A stretch of 64,000 bases of DNA from Putridiphycobacter sp965230485 (GTDB lineage: Bacteria > Bacteroidota > Bacteroidia > Flavobacteriales_D > Crocinitomicaceae), in contig CBDDLA010000001.1 of the NCBI GenBank assembly GCA_965230485.1, positions 3,162,001 to 3,226,000 on the forward strand. The letters are read 5' to 3'. Under the pieces are notes generated by a model that made no database searches, was not told where the DNA came from, and worked only from the letters and a program-made list of their open reading frames with translations. Within the stretch, counting starts at the first letter, position 1; the number at the start of each line of letters is the position of its first letter. The position numbers and the translations under genes are program-made. Shown here piece by piece: positions 50,503 to 59,989 of the stretch.

Positions 50503-51996
50503 TTAAAACCGATACGCTAAACCAAATCCAATTGAAAAAGTACTAACAGATCTTTTTGCATAGGTACTTTCATAATAATTTTGAAAGCTTGGGATATATC
50601 TCATATTAGCTGATAAATAGACGCTATTAAACAGATTATATTTAAGATTTCCACCCACTGAATAAACGAACGTTGTTTGTTTAAAAATACCACTATTTTC
50701 AATAGGGAGCACATTGTTATTTAGAAAGTAAGTACCGCTAGATTTTAGAAGGTAGTTAATTTGAATCCCCAAATCTACTCCGTATATCCATTTATTTCTT
50801 TCAATTTGACATCCAAAATGAAAAGGTAATTGAAGGTACTGACTGCTGGTAATGCCATAGTAATCCTTTAAGGTTGTTTCCAAAGTACTGTCAATACTAT
50901 AGGTTGTGTCGGCTGTTAAAAAAGTAGTATTATAGCTCTGTTGTTCTATGCCAACACCAATGGCAGCTGTTAATCCATTTGAAGAAAGGTATTGACCATA
51001 TATTTGACCGAAAAAACCTAGTTTTTCATCATGCAGCTTATACAATGGTTGAGTAAACTCAGGATTTGTGTAATTAGCGTTATTAATATTTGGTCCACCC
51101 TTAAGTCCAATCATCCATTGACCTTCTGGTTTTCCTGTTTCTATCTCAATTTTAGTGTCCGTTTTTGAAGAATCTATTGTTTCATCCTTTTTAAATGATA
51201 CGAAAGAGGTATCCAGGATTTCGCTGTTTTCAGTCTTACTTAAAGATTGATTATCAGGTGCAGTAGCTTCTTTATTTAGATTGCTGGAGCTGGTATTACT
51301 ATTTGTCAGCTTTGAATTTACCTCATTTTGATATTCATTATAATTGGCAGTTTTTGATACAGCTGAAATTACCGACTCTTTAACAGCATTAGTTTCAGTA
51401 CGCGTTTTATCTTCAGATATTACTACTTCCTTGTGATTTTTTGTTTCTGCAACTTCTTTTTTAACTTCATCTTCGACTTGAACAGTTACTTTGTTTGCTT
51501 CATCAATAGGCTCTATAATTTCAGTTTTAGCGATAGCCTGTTCTAAAATAGGTTTTTGATTTTCCTTTCTTTCTAATTTTTGAAAAGGTTGATGTAGTTT
51601 TTTGTCAATTTCTTTGGCACTAATTTTATAATCTGACCGACGTTTGTATTCAGGACTTGTATCAATAATATGTTTAATTGATGTATTAGATATTTGCTCA
51701 TTATTCTGTGTAAAGGCCGTTTCTTGAATTTGTGATTGATAAGTGTTAATAATAGTGTTTTCAAAGTCAGTTCTTTTTTGATACGCAGCTAAATCAGTTT
51801 TTTTTGACATATTGACTGTTGTCAATACAGCGCCGATTACTGTTACTAATAGCAAACCAGATCCAACTAACCAAAAATTGCCACCTCCACTTGTTTTCGA
51901 CAAAACGTTATTTCTAACACTAGTAGGTGCCTTGGCGGATCCCATCCCAATCGTAGACTTAAATAATTCGTCGATATTTTTAAATTCCTTGCTCAT
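50503..51996 (-). CDS. ECF-linked protein: cytoplasmic N-terminus, one membrane helix, long linker, beta-barrel
   Basis: A 497-residue protein, 1 base downstream of the ECF sigma gene. Residues 1-40 look cytoplasmic (SKEFKNIDELFKSTIG), 41-62 is a transmembrane helix, about 64-285 is a low-complexity E/K/T/S-rich linker, and about 290-497 reads as outer-membrane beta-barrel strands (WMIGLKGGPN, SNGLTAAIGVGIEQQ, FSIGFGLAYRF) with a C-terminal F. The start and position suggest an anti-sigma role; the end suggests insertion in the outer membrane. There is no signal peptide. If both are true the linker spans the periplasm. Family members of this type follow ECF genes in Bacteroidota, but their mechanism is, as far as I know, not described. 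Confidence 0.75.
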   Translation of the reverse strand: MSKEFKNIDELFKSTIGMGSAKAPTSVRNNVLSKTSGGGNFWLVGSGLLLVTVIGAVLTTVNMSKKTDLAAYQKRTDFENTIINTYQSQIQETAFTQNNEQISNTSIKHIIDTSPEYKRRSDYKISAKEIDKKLHQPFQKLERKENQKPILEQAIAKTEIIEPIDEANKVTVQVEDEVKKEVAETKNHKEVVISEDKTRTETNAVKESVISAVSKTANYNEYQNEVNSKLTNSNTSSSNLNKEATAPDNQSLSKTENSEILDTSFVSFKKDETIDSSKTDTKIEIETGKPEGQWMIGLKGGPNINNANYTNPEFTQPLYKLHDEKLGFFGQIYGQYLSSNGLTAAIGVGIEQQSYNTTFLTADTTYSIDSTLETTLKDYYGITSSQYLQLPFHFGCQIERNKWIYGVDLGIQINYLLKSSGTYFLNNNVLPIENSGIFKQTTFVYSVGGNLKYNLFNSVYLSANMRYIPSFQNYYESTYAKRSVSTFSIGFGLAYRF

Positions 51997-51997
51997 C

Positions 51998-52546
51998 TTA
52001 TCGTTTTATGAGTTTCTTCTCCAATAATATATTGGAGATCATTTTTTTTGCCTTGAATAGTTGTGATTTTGATGTATTTTCAGATACATCAAGATGTTCA
52101 GCAATTTCTTTATGCGTTAAGTTTTCAAATACGAATAGATTAAAAATTGTTCTATATCCTATTGGCAAGTCATTCAGAATCGAGATCAGTTCACTCTTAA
52201 GATCAGGTGTATCAACAATTTCAAAATTTTCTAAACTGGTTTCAATATTTTCAAATGCTTTAAAATCTTCTACTAAATCCACTCTTTTATTTTGTCGAAT
52301 ATGATTAATCGCTGTATTAATAACTATCCGTTTTATCCAACCACCTAGTTCATATTCAGGGTTAAAACTACTACATTTTTCATGAATTTTAATGAAAGCA
52401 TCTTGTAACATATCTGAAGCTTCGTCTGTATTCCTGGTATAACGCAAACATGTATTATACATGGCATCACAATACCTGTCGTACACTATTGTAAACGCCG
52501 TTTGACTGCCAGCTATGAATTTTTTTTTTAGTGCTTCGTCTTTCAA
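51998..52546 (-). CDS. ECF-type RNA polymerase sigma factor
   Basis: Alternative sigma-70 factor, 182 residues. Region 2 (FTIVYDRYCDAMYNTCLRYTRN, ASDMLQDAFIKIHEK) and region 4 (LPIGYRTIFNLFVFENLTHKEIAEHLDVSENTSKSQLFKAKK) are complete. The start is a TTG at 52546; no in-frame ATG lies before region 2. Minus-strand TATCTTTA near 52583 could be its -7 box. The partner membrane protein gene begins 1 base after its stop. It may read an envelope signal passed by the partner. Confidence 0.9.
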   Translation of the reverse strand: MKDEALKKKFIAGSQTAFTIVYDRYCDAMYNTCLRYTRNTDEASDMLQDAFIKIHEKCSSFNPEYELGGWIKRIVINTAINHIRQNKRVDLVEDFKAFENIETSLENFEIVDTPDLKSELISILNDLPIGYRTIFNLFVFENLTHKEIAEHLDVSENTSKSQLFKAKKMISNILLEKKLIKR

Positions 52547-52629
52547 ACTAAATTCAAAAAATACTATTTTATGATTTCTATATAAAGATACACACCATTT
52601 ATTGATATGGTTGTCTGAATAGGTGTATA

Positions 52630-53523
52630 TTATTTAATAGACTCAATCCTTAAATCAAATGCAATATCGGTATTAGGAGGAACCAAATCTACTAAACCGG
52701 TTTTCCCATATGCTAGTTGAGATGGAATTTCAACAAATGCGTGATCTCCTTCACGAAGTACAGAAAGTCCCTGATGTAAGCCTTCAACAACATTGTCATT
52801 TTTAAATTTAACAGTAAATGGTTGCCCCTTGGAGTAGGAGTTATCATACATACCTGGTTTTTTACCTTTTTTAAACGTGAAGTAATCAAAAGTGATGAGT
52901 TGATTTTTTAGAGGTGTTGCCTTGCTTGAATCTCCTAGCTGGTACTTATACACCACAACACCTTCCTCTAAATATATAGGTTTAATTTTGCTAACAATTT
53001 CTATTTTAACAATAATATCTGCATTTTGAGGGACTTTTCCTAAATAGCCGTTTTCTCCATAGGCTAATTTTGAAGGGATCATAATTCTTCCTTTATCACC
53101 AATATTCATTTCTAATAAAGCCTGTTCCCAGCCTTCTAGAAGTTGGCCTACTCCAAGTTTAAGCGGTAATGGTCTTCCAGCCTCACGGTTATGATCATAT
53201 ACTTCTCCACTTGCAACCCTTGCTTCGTAGTTTACTAATACAAGGTCATTTTTGGTAATTAATTCTCCTTTATTTCTTTTCTGCCACTCAATCCTCAAAC
53301 CATCATCTCTATTCCAAACCATTGGTAGTCCCTGATCGTTTTTCAGAGAATCAGATTTTAAAGGTGTTACTTCCTTTTTTAGATTTATAAAAGCGGAGTC
53401 TACCGCTGAAAGTGCATCCGAATTTTTATTGTTCGACACTTTATTTTTTGTTTCATCAACACCGCTTACTTCACAAGACAATGAGGCGATACTTAGACTT
53501 AATAAGAGAAATATTCTATTCAT
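52630..53523 (-). CDS. FKBP-type prolyl isomerase lipoprotein, two FKBP domains
   Basis: Periplasmic or outer-membrane peptidyl-prolyl isomerase, 297 residues. Lipoprotein signal with LASLSC-like end (cysteine at about 17). The first FKBP domain is about 95-185 (VLVNYEARVASGEVYD, PSKLAYGENGYL), the second about 205-297 (SQLAYGKTGLVDLVPPNTDIAFDL). The gene overlaps gldI by 8 bases and is the last in the nrnA-gldI-FKBP unit. Confidence 0.9.
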   Translation of the reverse strand: MNRIFLLLSLSIASLSCEVSGVDETKNKVSNNKNSDALSAVDSAFINLKKEVTPLKSDSLKNDQGLPMVWNRDDGLRIEWQKRNKGELITKNDLVLVNYEARVASGEVYDHNREAGRPLPLKLGVGQLLEGWEQALLEMNIGDKGRIMIPSKLAYGENGYLGKVPQNADIIVKIEIVSKIKPIYLEEGVVVYKYQLGDSSKATPLKNQLITFDYFTFKKGKKPGMYDNSYSKGQPFTVKFKNDNVVEGLHQGLSVLREGDHAFVEIPSQLAYGKTGLVDLVPPNTDIAFDLRIESIK

Positions 53524-54055
53524 TAGGTGGTTTAATATTTACAAGTTCAATGTCGTATACCACCGTCTCAAGCGGAGGGATTTCATCTAAATCTCCAATG
53601 AGTCCATGGGCAAGGTGACTAGGTAAAATAAACTTGGCTTTTTCTCCTATAGCCAATAATTGAACCCCTTCATGGATGCCGCTCTCAATGTCAGACTTTT
53701 CGATCATAAATGATTCCGGATTCCCTCGTTTGGAGGTATAGCAGATTTTATTATCCAATAAGCTTACTGTAAAATTAACCGATACTATATCGCCTACCAC
53801 AGGTTTTTTATTATTTGTTGAATCATATATGAAATATCTTAGACCTGTTCCCGTTTGAGTAATTTTCCAGTCAGGTCGTCGACTCAAAAAGGCCTCAATC
53901 GCTTCATTCTCTTCAGCTGAAAAAACAGCATTCATTTCAATAGATTTTTCCTGATCCCATTCAGGTAATTGCAAAGGCTTTTTATCGTCAGCCATTTGGC
54001 AAGATGATATTAAAACAAATGGGAGAATTAAAATAAATAATAATCTAGAGTGCAT
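53516..54055 (-). CDS. gldI: Gliding-motility FKBP lipoprotein GldI
   Basis: FKBP-type prolyl isomerase lipoprotein required for gliding in Flavobacterium. About 179 residues: signal with lipobox (LISSC, cysteine near 19 in the ATG-started form), then an FKBP domain about 65-175 (GDIVSVNFTVSLL, LPSHLAHGLIGDLDEIPPLETVVYDIEL). ATG 54055 is used; the frame also opens at a TTG at 54061. The nrnA-gldI-FKBP order matches that known in gliding flavobacteria. Together with T9SS cargo it suggests a T9SS/gliding machinery, the rest of which is outside the window. Confidence 0.8.
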   Translation of the reverse strand: MHSRLLFILILPFVLISSCQMADDKKPLQLPEWDQEKSIEMNAVFSAEENEAIEAFLSRRPDWKITQTGTGLRYFIYDSTNNKKPVVGDIVSVNFTVSLLDNKICYTSKRGNPESFMIEKSDIESGIHEGVQLLAIGEKAKFILPSHLAHGLIGDLDEIPPLETVVYDIELVNIKPPNE

Positions 54056-54057
54056 TG

Positions 54058-55068
54058 TCAATTATTAACGTATTCAGGTAATATGGTTACCAGTTTTTTA
54101 ACTGCATTATCAATTGTTCCTTGAAATTTTCCTCCAGCTGCATATATGTGCCCTCCTCCTTCAAAATGATGCTGCGCTAATTCATTAACATATGTATTAC
54201 CCTTTGATCTGAAAGATATTTTTATGTAATTATTGTCTTCCTTAAAAAAAACGGCCATTTTCATACCCTTAATAGATAAGGCTTTATTAACTAACCCTTC
54301 TGTGTCTCCCTTACTCGCATTATAAGTTTTAAGTTCATCTGAACTAAGCGAAAGATAGGCCAGGCTATACTTTTCGAGTACCACCAATTTTTCTGACATA
54401 GCAAAGCCGTTCAATTTAATTTTATCTGTTGTATTCACATCATAAACTTGTTCGTGTATAATATGATTTTTAACACCAAGATTAATTAAATTAGCTATGA
54501 TTTGATGCGTTCTAGCGGTTGTTGATGGAAATCTGAAAGACCCAGTATCAGTCATAATACCGGTATAAATAGCATTTCCTATCGGTTCATCTATTTCATT
54601 TAGTTTTCCTAAACTTTCAATGAATTCATATATTAATTCGCAGGTTGAGCTAATTGAAGGATAACTAAAAATTATGTCAAATGCCTTTTCATCTGGATTT
54701 TGGTGGTGATCTATCATTATTTTTTTTGCATCTGATTGTTCAATTATGAACTGAAGATCCCCAGTTCTAGACAAATGATTGTAATCCAAACAAAAAATAA
54801 TATCGGCAGATTTAATTATTTTTGATGTTAATTCTTCTTGTGTATCGCTGGTGACTATCTTGTTTGCACCCTCTAACCATCCATAAAAGTCAGGCATCTT
54901 ATCGGGGTGACAAATTGTAACATTTTGTCCGATTTTTTGTAAAAAAAGCATTAAGGCGATTGAGCTACCAATGCTGTCCCCATCAGCTGATTTATGAGCA
55001 GTAATGACTATATTTTGTTTTGTTTCAAACCACTCTTGTATGATTCGAATTTTCGAACTGTTGAACAT
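54058..55068 (-). CDS. nrnA: Bifunctional oligoribonuclease/PAP phosphatase NrnA (DHH family)
   Basis: DHH-DHHA1 phosphoesterase that degrades nanoRNA and 3'-phosphoadenosine 5'-phosphate. Start ATG 55068 (MFNSSKIRIIQEWFETKQ); the frame runs on to a TTG at 55101 inside a terminator stem. Motifs: ITAHKSADGDSIGSS, MIDHHQNPD (the DHH), and the DHHA1 end GGGHIYAAGGKF. Two bases separate its stop from the gldI ATG, so the unit is translationally linked. Confidence 0.92.
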   Translation of the reverse strand: MFNSSKIRIIQEWFETKQNIVITAHKSADGDSIGSSIALMLFLQKIGQNVTICHPDKMPDFYGWLEGANKIVTSDTQEELTSKIIKSADIIFCLDYNHLSRTGDLQFIIEQSDAKKIMIDHHQNPDEKAFDIIFSYPSISSTCELIYEFIESLGKLNEIDEPIGNAIYTGIMTDTGSFRFPSTTARTHQIIANLINLGVKNHIIHEQVYDVNTTDKIKLNGFAMSEKLVVLEKYSLAYLSLSSDELKTYNASKGDTEGLVNKALSIKGMKMAVFFKEDNNYIKISFRSKGNTYVNELAQHHFEGGGHIYAAGGKFQGTIDNAVKKLVTILPEYVNN

Positions 55069-55081
55069 CTTATGAATAAAA

Positions 55082-55109
55082 AAACCGTCTCGGTTTATCA
55101 AGACGGTTT
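55082..55109 (-). terminator. Intrinsic terminator upstream of nrnA
   Basis: AAACCGTCT / AGACGGTTT perfect 9-bp stem with 10-base loop and a run of seven T on the minus strand (55078-55084), ending 10 bases before the nrnA ATG; it ends the unit stopping at 55132. Confidence 0.8.
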
Positions 55110-55131
55110 AAAGTTAACAATAGTTTTGGAA

Positions 55132-55671
55132 TTAAAATCCTAATTTTTCTGCTCGAGAGTGCTCTAGTAATAAGCCAACACAAACAAAATCAGAATCTTT
55201 AAACTGCTTAGATTCACTTTTTCCTGAAACAGGAACGTTTATTTTAACATATAATTTTTCTGATTTTTCAACTCTAAACTTGTAGAATTGAGCCATGTCG
55301 TCTGCTTTATTGTTATAGATAGAGACTTTCTCTTTAAAAATCCTTGGATTTCCATTCATATCAGGTTTTCTTACAAGCTCAGTATGAAGAATTTCAAAAT
55401 TAATTTTTTCTGCATCTTCTACATCAGTACATGACGAAATTCTATAAACATAATCTTTATAGGCAATAAAGCTCAGTTCATAAGTTTTGCCTTTTTCTAC
55501 AGTAGCGTATTTTGATTGGGTATCTAATTCCCAATTTTTCGTTTGTTCATCTTCAGGTATCCCATCCTTACAATATTCATGAACTCTTCTACAACTTTGC
55601 TGTGCTTGAATGGATTGCAATACGAAAAAACCGAAAATTGCTACAATTCCAAAAATAATCTTGTTTCTCAT
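55132..55671 (-). CDS. Exported protein of unknown function
   Basis: A 179-residue exported protein, signal peptide about 1-23 (VLQSIQA). The mature part has five cysteines (QQSCRRVHEYC, ISSCTD, DFVCVG) and a beta-rich fold with GKTYELSFIAYKDYVYRI. It may be a small periplasmic sandwich domain similar to others found in Bacteroidota. It starts 5 bases after the stop of the lipoprotein gene upstream, so they form one unit ending at the 55082 terminator. Confidence 0.7.
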   Translation of the reverse strand: MRNKIIFGIVAIFGFFVLQSIQAQQSCRRVHEYCKDGIPEDEQTKNWELDTQSKYATVEKGKTYELSFIAYKDYVYRISSCTDVEDAEKINFEILHTELVRKPDMNGNPRIFKEKVSIYNNKADDMAQFYKFRVEKSEKLYVKINVPVSGKSESKQFKDSDFVCVGLLLEHSRAEKLGF

Positions 55672-55676
55672 CCTAT

Positions 55677-56576
55677 TTATTTTTGCGTTATTTTATTTCT
55701 TAATACTGTGATTTCTTTTACTACGGCATCAAAAGTTTCTTGATTCATTTGATAACTACCTTTACTAGTAAAAGTTGGTATATCATTGTTTTCAGTCTCA
55801 GGTGAAGACTCATCAGCTGGGACAAAAGTCATGTTTTCTTCAAATACCTTTTGGAGTTTAATAATGTCGCTAAGTGCTTCAGAAACAGCTTCTATGTCTG
55901 CGTATTGCGCACAAAAATCAATAATTTGATCTAAAACTAAATGTTGATCACCAATTTTTTCAATAATCTCGTTATTCTCAGCAAAATTGTCAACTAAATT
56001 ACTGATGATATATACACTTTCTATATACCCGCCAATAATAATAAGCGATAACTCTTGTCCTTTTTTATTTTCCTCAAGGTAGGAATAGCTTTCGTAATAC
56101 GTTTGATTCGAAATTGTAAACAATGAATCATAGTTTTCTTCATTATTTTCAATTCTATCAATTAAGGTCTTGTCAAAAACTTCTGAAATTCCTAAGTCAG
56201 CTGCTAAATCTTCAATCGCCTTTGTGTATTTTAGAAATTCAATCCCGTTGTCAAAACAGCTCATATATCCCAAATCAGCAGAATATACACCGAAATTAAG
56301 CGCCTTTGATTTTAAGTCCACATACTTGTCTTTATTATCAAGAGGGTTAATTAATGAAATATTAAGTTCGCCACCAACAGCTTTAACAATTTCAAAAAGT
56401 TCATTTGGAGTTGGAACCGAATAGGTGATTAATGGTCCAACATCATTATTAGCCATGGATGAATCTACTGGTTCATCAATATCCACATCTAAGTCAGCCT
56501 GAGAATCACTGCAACTTACTAAACTTAGACTGGCAATTAAAAGGAACGTAAATCCCTGTATAAAGCATTTTTTCAT
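55677..56576 (-). CDS. Hypothetical lipoprotein
   Basis: A 299-residue lipoprotein: MKKCFIQGFTFLLIASLSLVSC with lipobox and cysteine at 22. ATG 56576 is used; an upstream TTG adds 8 residues of no signal character. The mature part is helical and acidic (PTPNELFEIVKAVGGELN, DLGISEVFDKTLIDRI), resembling the helical periplasmic lipoproteins that are common and uncharacterised in Flavobacteria. Downstream of dapA with a 60-base gap, upstream of the exported protein at 55671. Confidence 0.7.
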   Translation of the reverse strand: MKKCFIQGFTFLLIASLSLVSCSDSQADLDVDIDEPVDSSMANNDVGPLITYSVPTPNELFEIVKAVGGELNISLINPLDNKDKYVDLKSKALNFGVYSADLGYMSCFDNGIEFLKYTKAIEDLAADLGISEVFDKTLIDRIENNEENYDSLFTISNQTYYESYSYLEENKKGQELSLIIIGGYIESVYIISNLVDNFAENNEIIEKIGDQHLVLDQIIDFCAQYADIEAVSEALSDIIKLQKVFEENMTFVPADESSPETENNDIPTFTSKGSYQMNQETFDAVVKEITVLRNKITQK

Positions 56577-56636
56577 GTGTTTTTCTTTGGTTTGAAACAA
56601 ATATAAATTAATTTGTTAATTTATGAGTAAAATTGA

Positions 56637-57512
56637 TTAAAGATTGTCTAGAAATTCGACGATTAGCTGTTTTGTCTCGACGGAAACATTTACTAAAGGC
56701 AAACGAACATAAGTTTCGCAAATTCCGTAATATTTTAATACTTCTTTTATTCCAGCAGGATTTCCTTCTGAAAATAAATGATGAATTAAACCAAAACACT
56801 GATAGTGTAGAGCTCTGGCTTTTGCATGGTTTTCTGATAGCCCCTCACTTACCATTTCAGAAAATAATTTTGGGAGTCCATTTCCAATTACAGAAATAAC
56901 ACCATCTCCTCCCATGGCAATAAAAGGCATAGTTAATGCATCATCTCCTGAGATAACCAAAAAATCCCCAGGTTTTTCTTTAATAATATCCATGACTTGT
57001 TCCAAATTACCACTGGCCTCTTTAATACCAATTATTTTGTCAAAATCATTAGCTAAACGTAATGTAGTAGAAGCACTTATGTTTGAGCTGGTTCTTCCTG
57101 GTACGTTATATAGTATGATAGGAAGTTTGCTTTTTTCGGCTAAAGTTTTAAAATGCTGATAAATCCCTTCTTGGGTCGGTTTATTGTAATATGGTGATAC
57201 AGAAAGTATAGCGTCAACGCCAGGAACGTTAAAGTTTGCCAGTTGTTCCGCAACTTCCATGGTATTGTTACCTCCAATACCATAAACAATTGGTATTCTG
57301 CCAGCATTTTCTTCTATTATTGTATTTAAAACACTGGTTTTTTCGAATGCTGATAGTGCTGGAGATTCTCCGGTAGTTCCTTGAACAACTAAATAATCAA
57401 CACCATTATCAATTAAGTAATGGGTGAGTTTCTTTAGCCCATCAAAATCAATTGAATGGTCTGCTAAAAAAGGTGTTGCCATGGCTACTCCTAAGCCTTT
57501 TAAGTTTATCAT
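56637..57512 (-). CDS. dapA: 4-hydroxy-tetrahydrodipicolinate synthase
   Basis: First committed step of the diaminopimelate/lysine route: pyruvate plus aspartate semialdehyde. 291 residues, TIM-barrel. The Schiff-base lysine is K164 (GIKEASGN), with Y135 (YNVPGRTS) and the T46-T47 motif GTTGESPAL. Overlaps the DUF6913 gene by 4 bases and is the end of the mnmD-terC-ligA-DUF6913-dapA operon. Confidence 0.96.
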   Translation of the reverse strand: MINLKGLGVAMATPFLADHSIDFDGLKKLTHYLIDNGVDYLVVQGTTGESPALSAFEKTSVLNTIIEENAGRIPIVYGIGGNNTMEVAEQLANFNVPGVDAILSVSPYYNKPTQEGIYQHFKTLAEKSKLPIILYNVPGRTSSNISASTTLRLANDFDKIIGIKEASGNLEQVMDIIKEKPGDFLVISGDDALTMPFIAMGGDGVISVIGNGLPKLFSEMVSEGLSENHAKARALHYQCFGLIHHLFSEGNPAGIKEVLKYYGICETYVRLPLVNVSVETKQLIVEFLDNL

Positions 57513-57985
57513 TTTTTTAAATTTAAGGTCAATTTATTAATTTGCTCTTCGATTAGTTTAAGAACTATCTCAGAATCTTCATGATTTTCAACGAATAAGT
57601 TAAAGTGTTGATTATTGTATTTATTAAAGCATCCAGCTTTTAAATTCGCATTGATATTTAGACTAAAATAACTCAATTTTGGATGATCACTTAAATCAAT
57701 TAGTAAGTCAAATTCATTTTTTAAAAGAGTTTTTAGTCTATCATTTCTTAAAATTCCAATCCTAAAGTCCGACTTATGCAAAGTATAATTGAGACCAGAT
57801 GAATTATCAGTTTTTTCAGTTCTTAGTGTTAAGAAAGTAAATTTGGCGGAAGGAAATAAATGATGCAATGCATTGTGCCTTATTTGTTCTGCTTTATTGA
57901 TTATGAGAATAACCGATTCATAAAGATGAGAAGGGACGAGATTTATCTCTTTTACATGGGTTTTATTTTTTTTAGAGCTTTTCAT
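57509..57985 (-). CDS. DUF6913 family protein
   Basis: A 158-residue cytoplasmic protein, basic N-terminus (MKSSKKNKTHVKEI), then alternating strands and helices (HLYESVILIINKAEQIRHNAL, FRIGILRNDRLKTLLKNEFDLLIDLS). In Flavobacteria a protein like this lies between ligA and dapA, as here: 1 base after ligA and overlapping dapA by 4. No catalytic motif seen. Confidence 0.75.
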   Translation of the reverse strand: MKSSKKNKTHVKEINLVPSHLYESVILIINKAEQIRHNALHHLFPSAKFTFLTLRTEKTDNSSGLNYTLHKSDFRIGILRNDRLKTLLKNEFDLLIDLSDHPKLSYFSLNINANLKAGCFNKYNNQHFNLFVENHEDSEIVLKLIEEQINKLTLNLKK

Positions 57986-57986
57986 T

Positions 57987-59987
57987 TTATTTCTTTATCA
58001 TTTCTGTAAAGTCCTGCTCTGATATTATATTAATACCCAAATTTGTTGCCTTTTCGAGTTTTGAAGGCCCCATTTTATCTCCTGCAATTAAATAGTCTGT
58101 TTTTTTTGAAATTGAGCTGGTGTTTTTACCTCCATTTTTTTCAATAATAGCCTTTAGTTCTTCTCTTGAATATAAAGTAAATACACCTGATATTACAAAT
58201 GTACTATTGTTAAGTATGTCAGTTGTTTCCCCATCTTCAATAAGCTCCAATTGGAGTCCATTTTCCTGGAGTTTTTCTATCATAAGAATGTGAGATGGTT
58301 TACTAAAATAACTTAATATACTTTCGGCGATTCGCTCACCAATTTCATCAACATTAAGTAATTCCTCATAGCTGGCATTGATCAGTTTTTCAACCGTTTT
58401 AAAATGCTTTACAAGCTTTTTTGAAACCGTTTCACCAACATATCTTATTCCTAAAGCAAATAACACTTTTTCGAACGGAATAGTCTTAGAGTTTTCTATA
58501 CTTTGAATGATATTGTTTGCAGATTTATCCGCAATCCTATCTAATTCAACTATCTTTTCAAAGGTTAAGTCATAAAGATCTACTGGGGTATGTATTAACT
58601 TTTTTTGATAAAATAAAGCAATAGTTTCAGGGCCAATACCATCAATATTCATGGCTTTTCTTGATATAAAATGTTCTATTTTGCCAAGAATTTGTGTCGG
58701 GCAACCTGAATCGTTCGGACAGTAATGTTGAGCTTCATCTTCTTTTCTTTCTAGTTCTGTGTTACAGTCTGGACAGCGGTTAATGAAGGTGATGGGTTTC
58801 GAATCCTTATGTCTTAGACCAAAATTTACACCAACTATTTTCGGAATAATTTCTCCACCTTTTTCTATGTAAACTGAATCATTTTCATGCAGGTCCAGTT
58901 TTTCTATCTGATCAGCATTGTGCAAAGAAGCCCTTTTAACTGTAGTACCAGCCAGTAAAACAGGAGATAAATTAGCAACTGGGGTTATTGCTCCAGTTCG
59001 TCCAACTTGATACGTAACGGCATTTAATCTTGTTTCCGCTTGCTCTGCCCTAAATTTATAACTTATAGCCCATCTAGGATTTTTTGCTGTAAACCCCAGT
59101 ATCTGCTGAGTGTCGTAGTCATTGATTTTAAAAACGATACCATCAATTTCAAATGGTAGAGTGTGTCTATTTTCATCCCAATAATTGATAAAGTCCATCA
59201 TTTCTTCAATGGTTTTTACCTTTGTTATGAAGTTGTCTGAAGATTTTGGTACTTTAAATCCCCATGAGCCTGCCAATTCTATTGTTTCAAAATGGTTCTT
59301 ATCTAAATTCGTTCCGTAAATCCCATAAAGAAAACAGTCAAGTCCTCTATCCGCAACTACTTTAGAGTTTTGAAGTTTTAAAGTGCCTGAAGCAGTATTG
59401 CGCGGGTTAGCATATAATTCTTCACCTTTTGATTCTCTCAATTGGTTAAGTGCTTTAAAGCGCTCGAGAGGAAAGAAAATTTCACCTCTAATTTCAAAAT
59501 CAGGTGGATAATCTCCAGTTAATTGAAGTGGTATTGTCTTTATCGTTCTAACATTTTGGGTCACATCTTCCCCCTTGGTTCCATCACCTCGAGTCACTGC
59601 TCTCAACAATTGACCATTCTTGTATTGAATACCAATTGCAACACCATCATACTTTAGCTCACAGATATAGGTAACATCATGTTCAATATTTTTTTTAATT
59701 CTATTCACCCAATCAATTAATTCTTCCTTAGAATAGGTGTTTGCCAAGGAAAGCATTGGGTACTTATGAGTAACAGTTTCAAAATTTTTAGTAATGTCCC
59801 CTCCAACTCTTTTAGTAGGACTATTTATTAAAGCAAATTCAGGATGCTTTTTTTCAAGGGCCTCCAATGTTTTTAATAGTTGATCAAATTCAAAGTCAGA
59901 AACTGTTGGTTTATTCAATACATAATAAGCATGATTATGCAATTCAATTTCTTTTGATAGTGTCTCTATTTTTTTCTTTGCTTCCAA
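57987..59987 (-). CDS. ligA: NAD-dependent DNA ligase
   Basis: Seals nicks with NAD; essential. 666 residues, complete: domain Ia/adenylation with the adenylated lysine K112 in ELKYDGVAI, NAD-binding EIELHNHAYYVLNKPTVSDFEFD near the start, OB fold (about 320-400), four-cysteine zinc finger (CPDCNTELERKEDEAQHYC, about 405-432), helix-hairpin-helix region, C-terminal BRCT (about 590-666). Confidence 0.97.
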   Translation of the reverse strand: MEAKKKIETLSKEIELHNHAYYVLNKPTVSDFEFDQLLKTLEALEKKHPEFALINSPTKRVGGDITKNFETVTHKYPMLSLANTYSKEELIDWVNRIKKNIEHDVTYICELKYDGVAIGIQYKNGQLLRAVTRGDGTKGEDVTQNVRTIKTIPLQLTGDYPPDFEIRGEIFFPLERFKALNQLRESKGEELYANPRNTASGTLKLQNSKVVADRGLDCFLYGIYGTNLDKNHFETIELAGSWGFKVPKSSDNFITKVKTIEEMMDFINYWDENRHTLPFEIDGIVFKINDYDTQQILGFTAKNPRWAISYKFRAEQAETRLNAVTYQVGRTGAITPVANLSPVLLAGTTVKRASLHNADQIEKLDLHENDSVYIEKGGEIIPKIVGVNFGLRHKDSKPITFINRCPDCNTELERKEDEAQHYCPNDSGCPTQILGKIEHFISRKAMNIDGIGPETIALFYQKKLIHTPVDLYDLTFEKIVELDRIADKSANNIIQSIENSKTIPFEKVLFALGIRYVGETVSKKLVKHFKTVEKLINASYEELLNVDEIGERIAESILSYFSKPSHILMIEKLQENGLQLELIEDGETTDILNNSTFVISGVFTLYSREELKAIIEKNGGKNTSSISKKTDYLIAGDKMGPSKLEKATNLGINIISEQDFTEMIKK

Positions 59988-59989
59988 TC

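Noticed and set aside
55069..55101. TTG start for nrnA 11 codons upstream
   Set aside because: It lies inside the terminator stem at 55082-55109; ATG 55068 fits.
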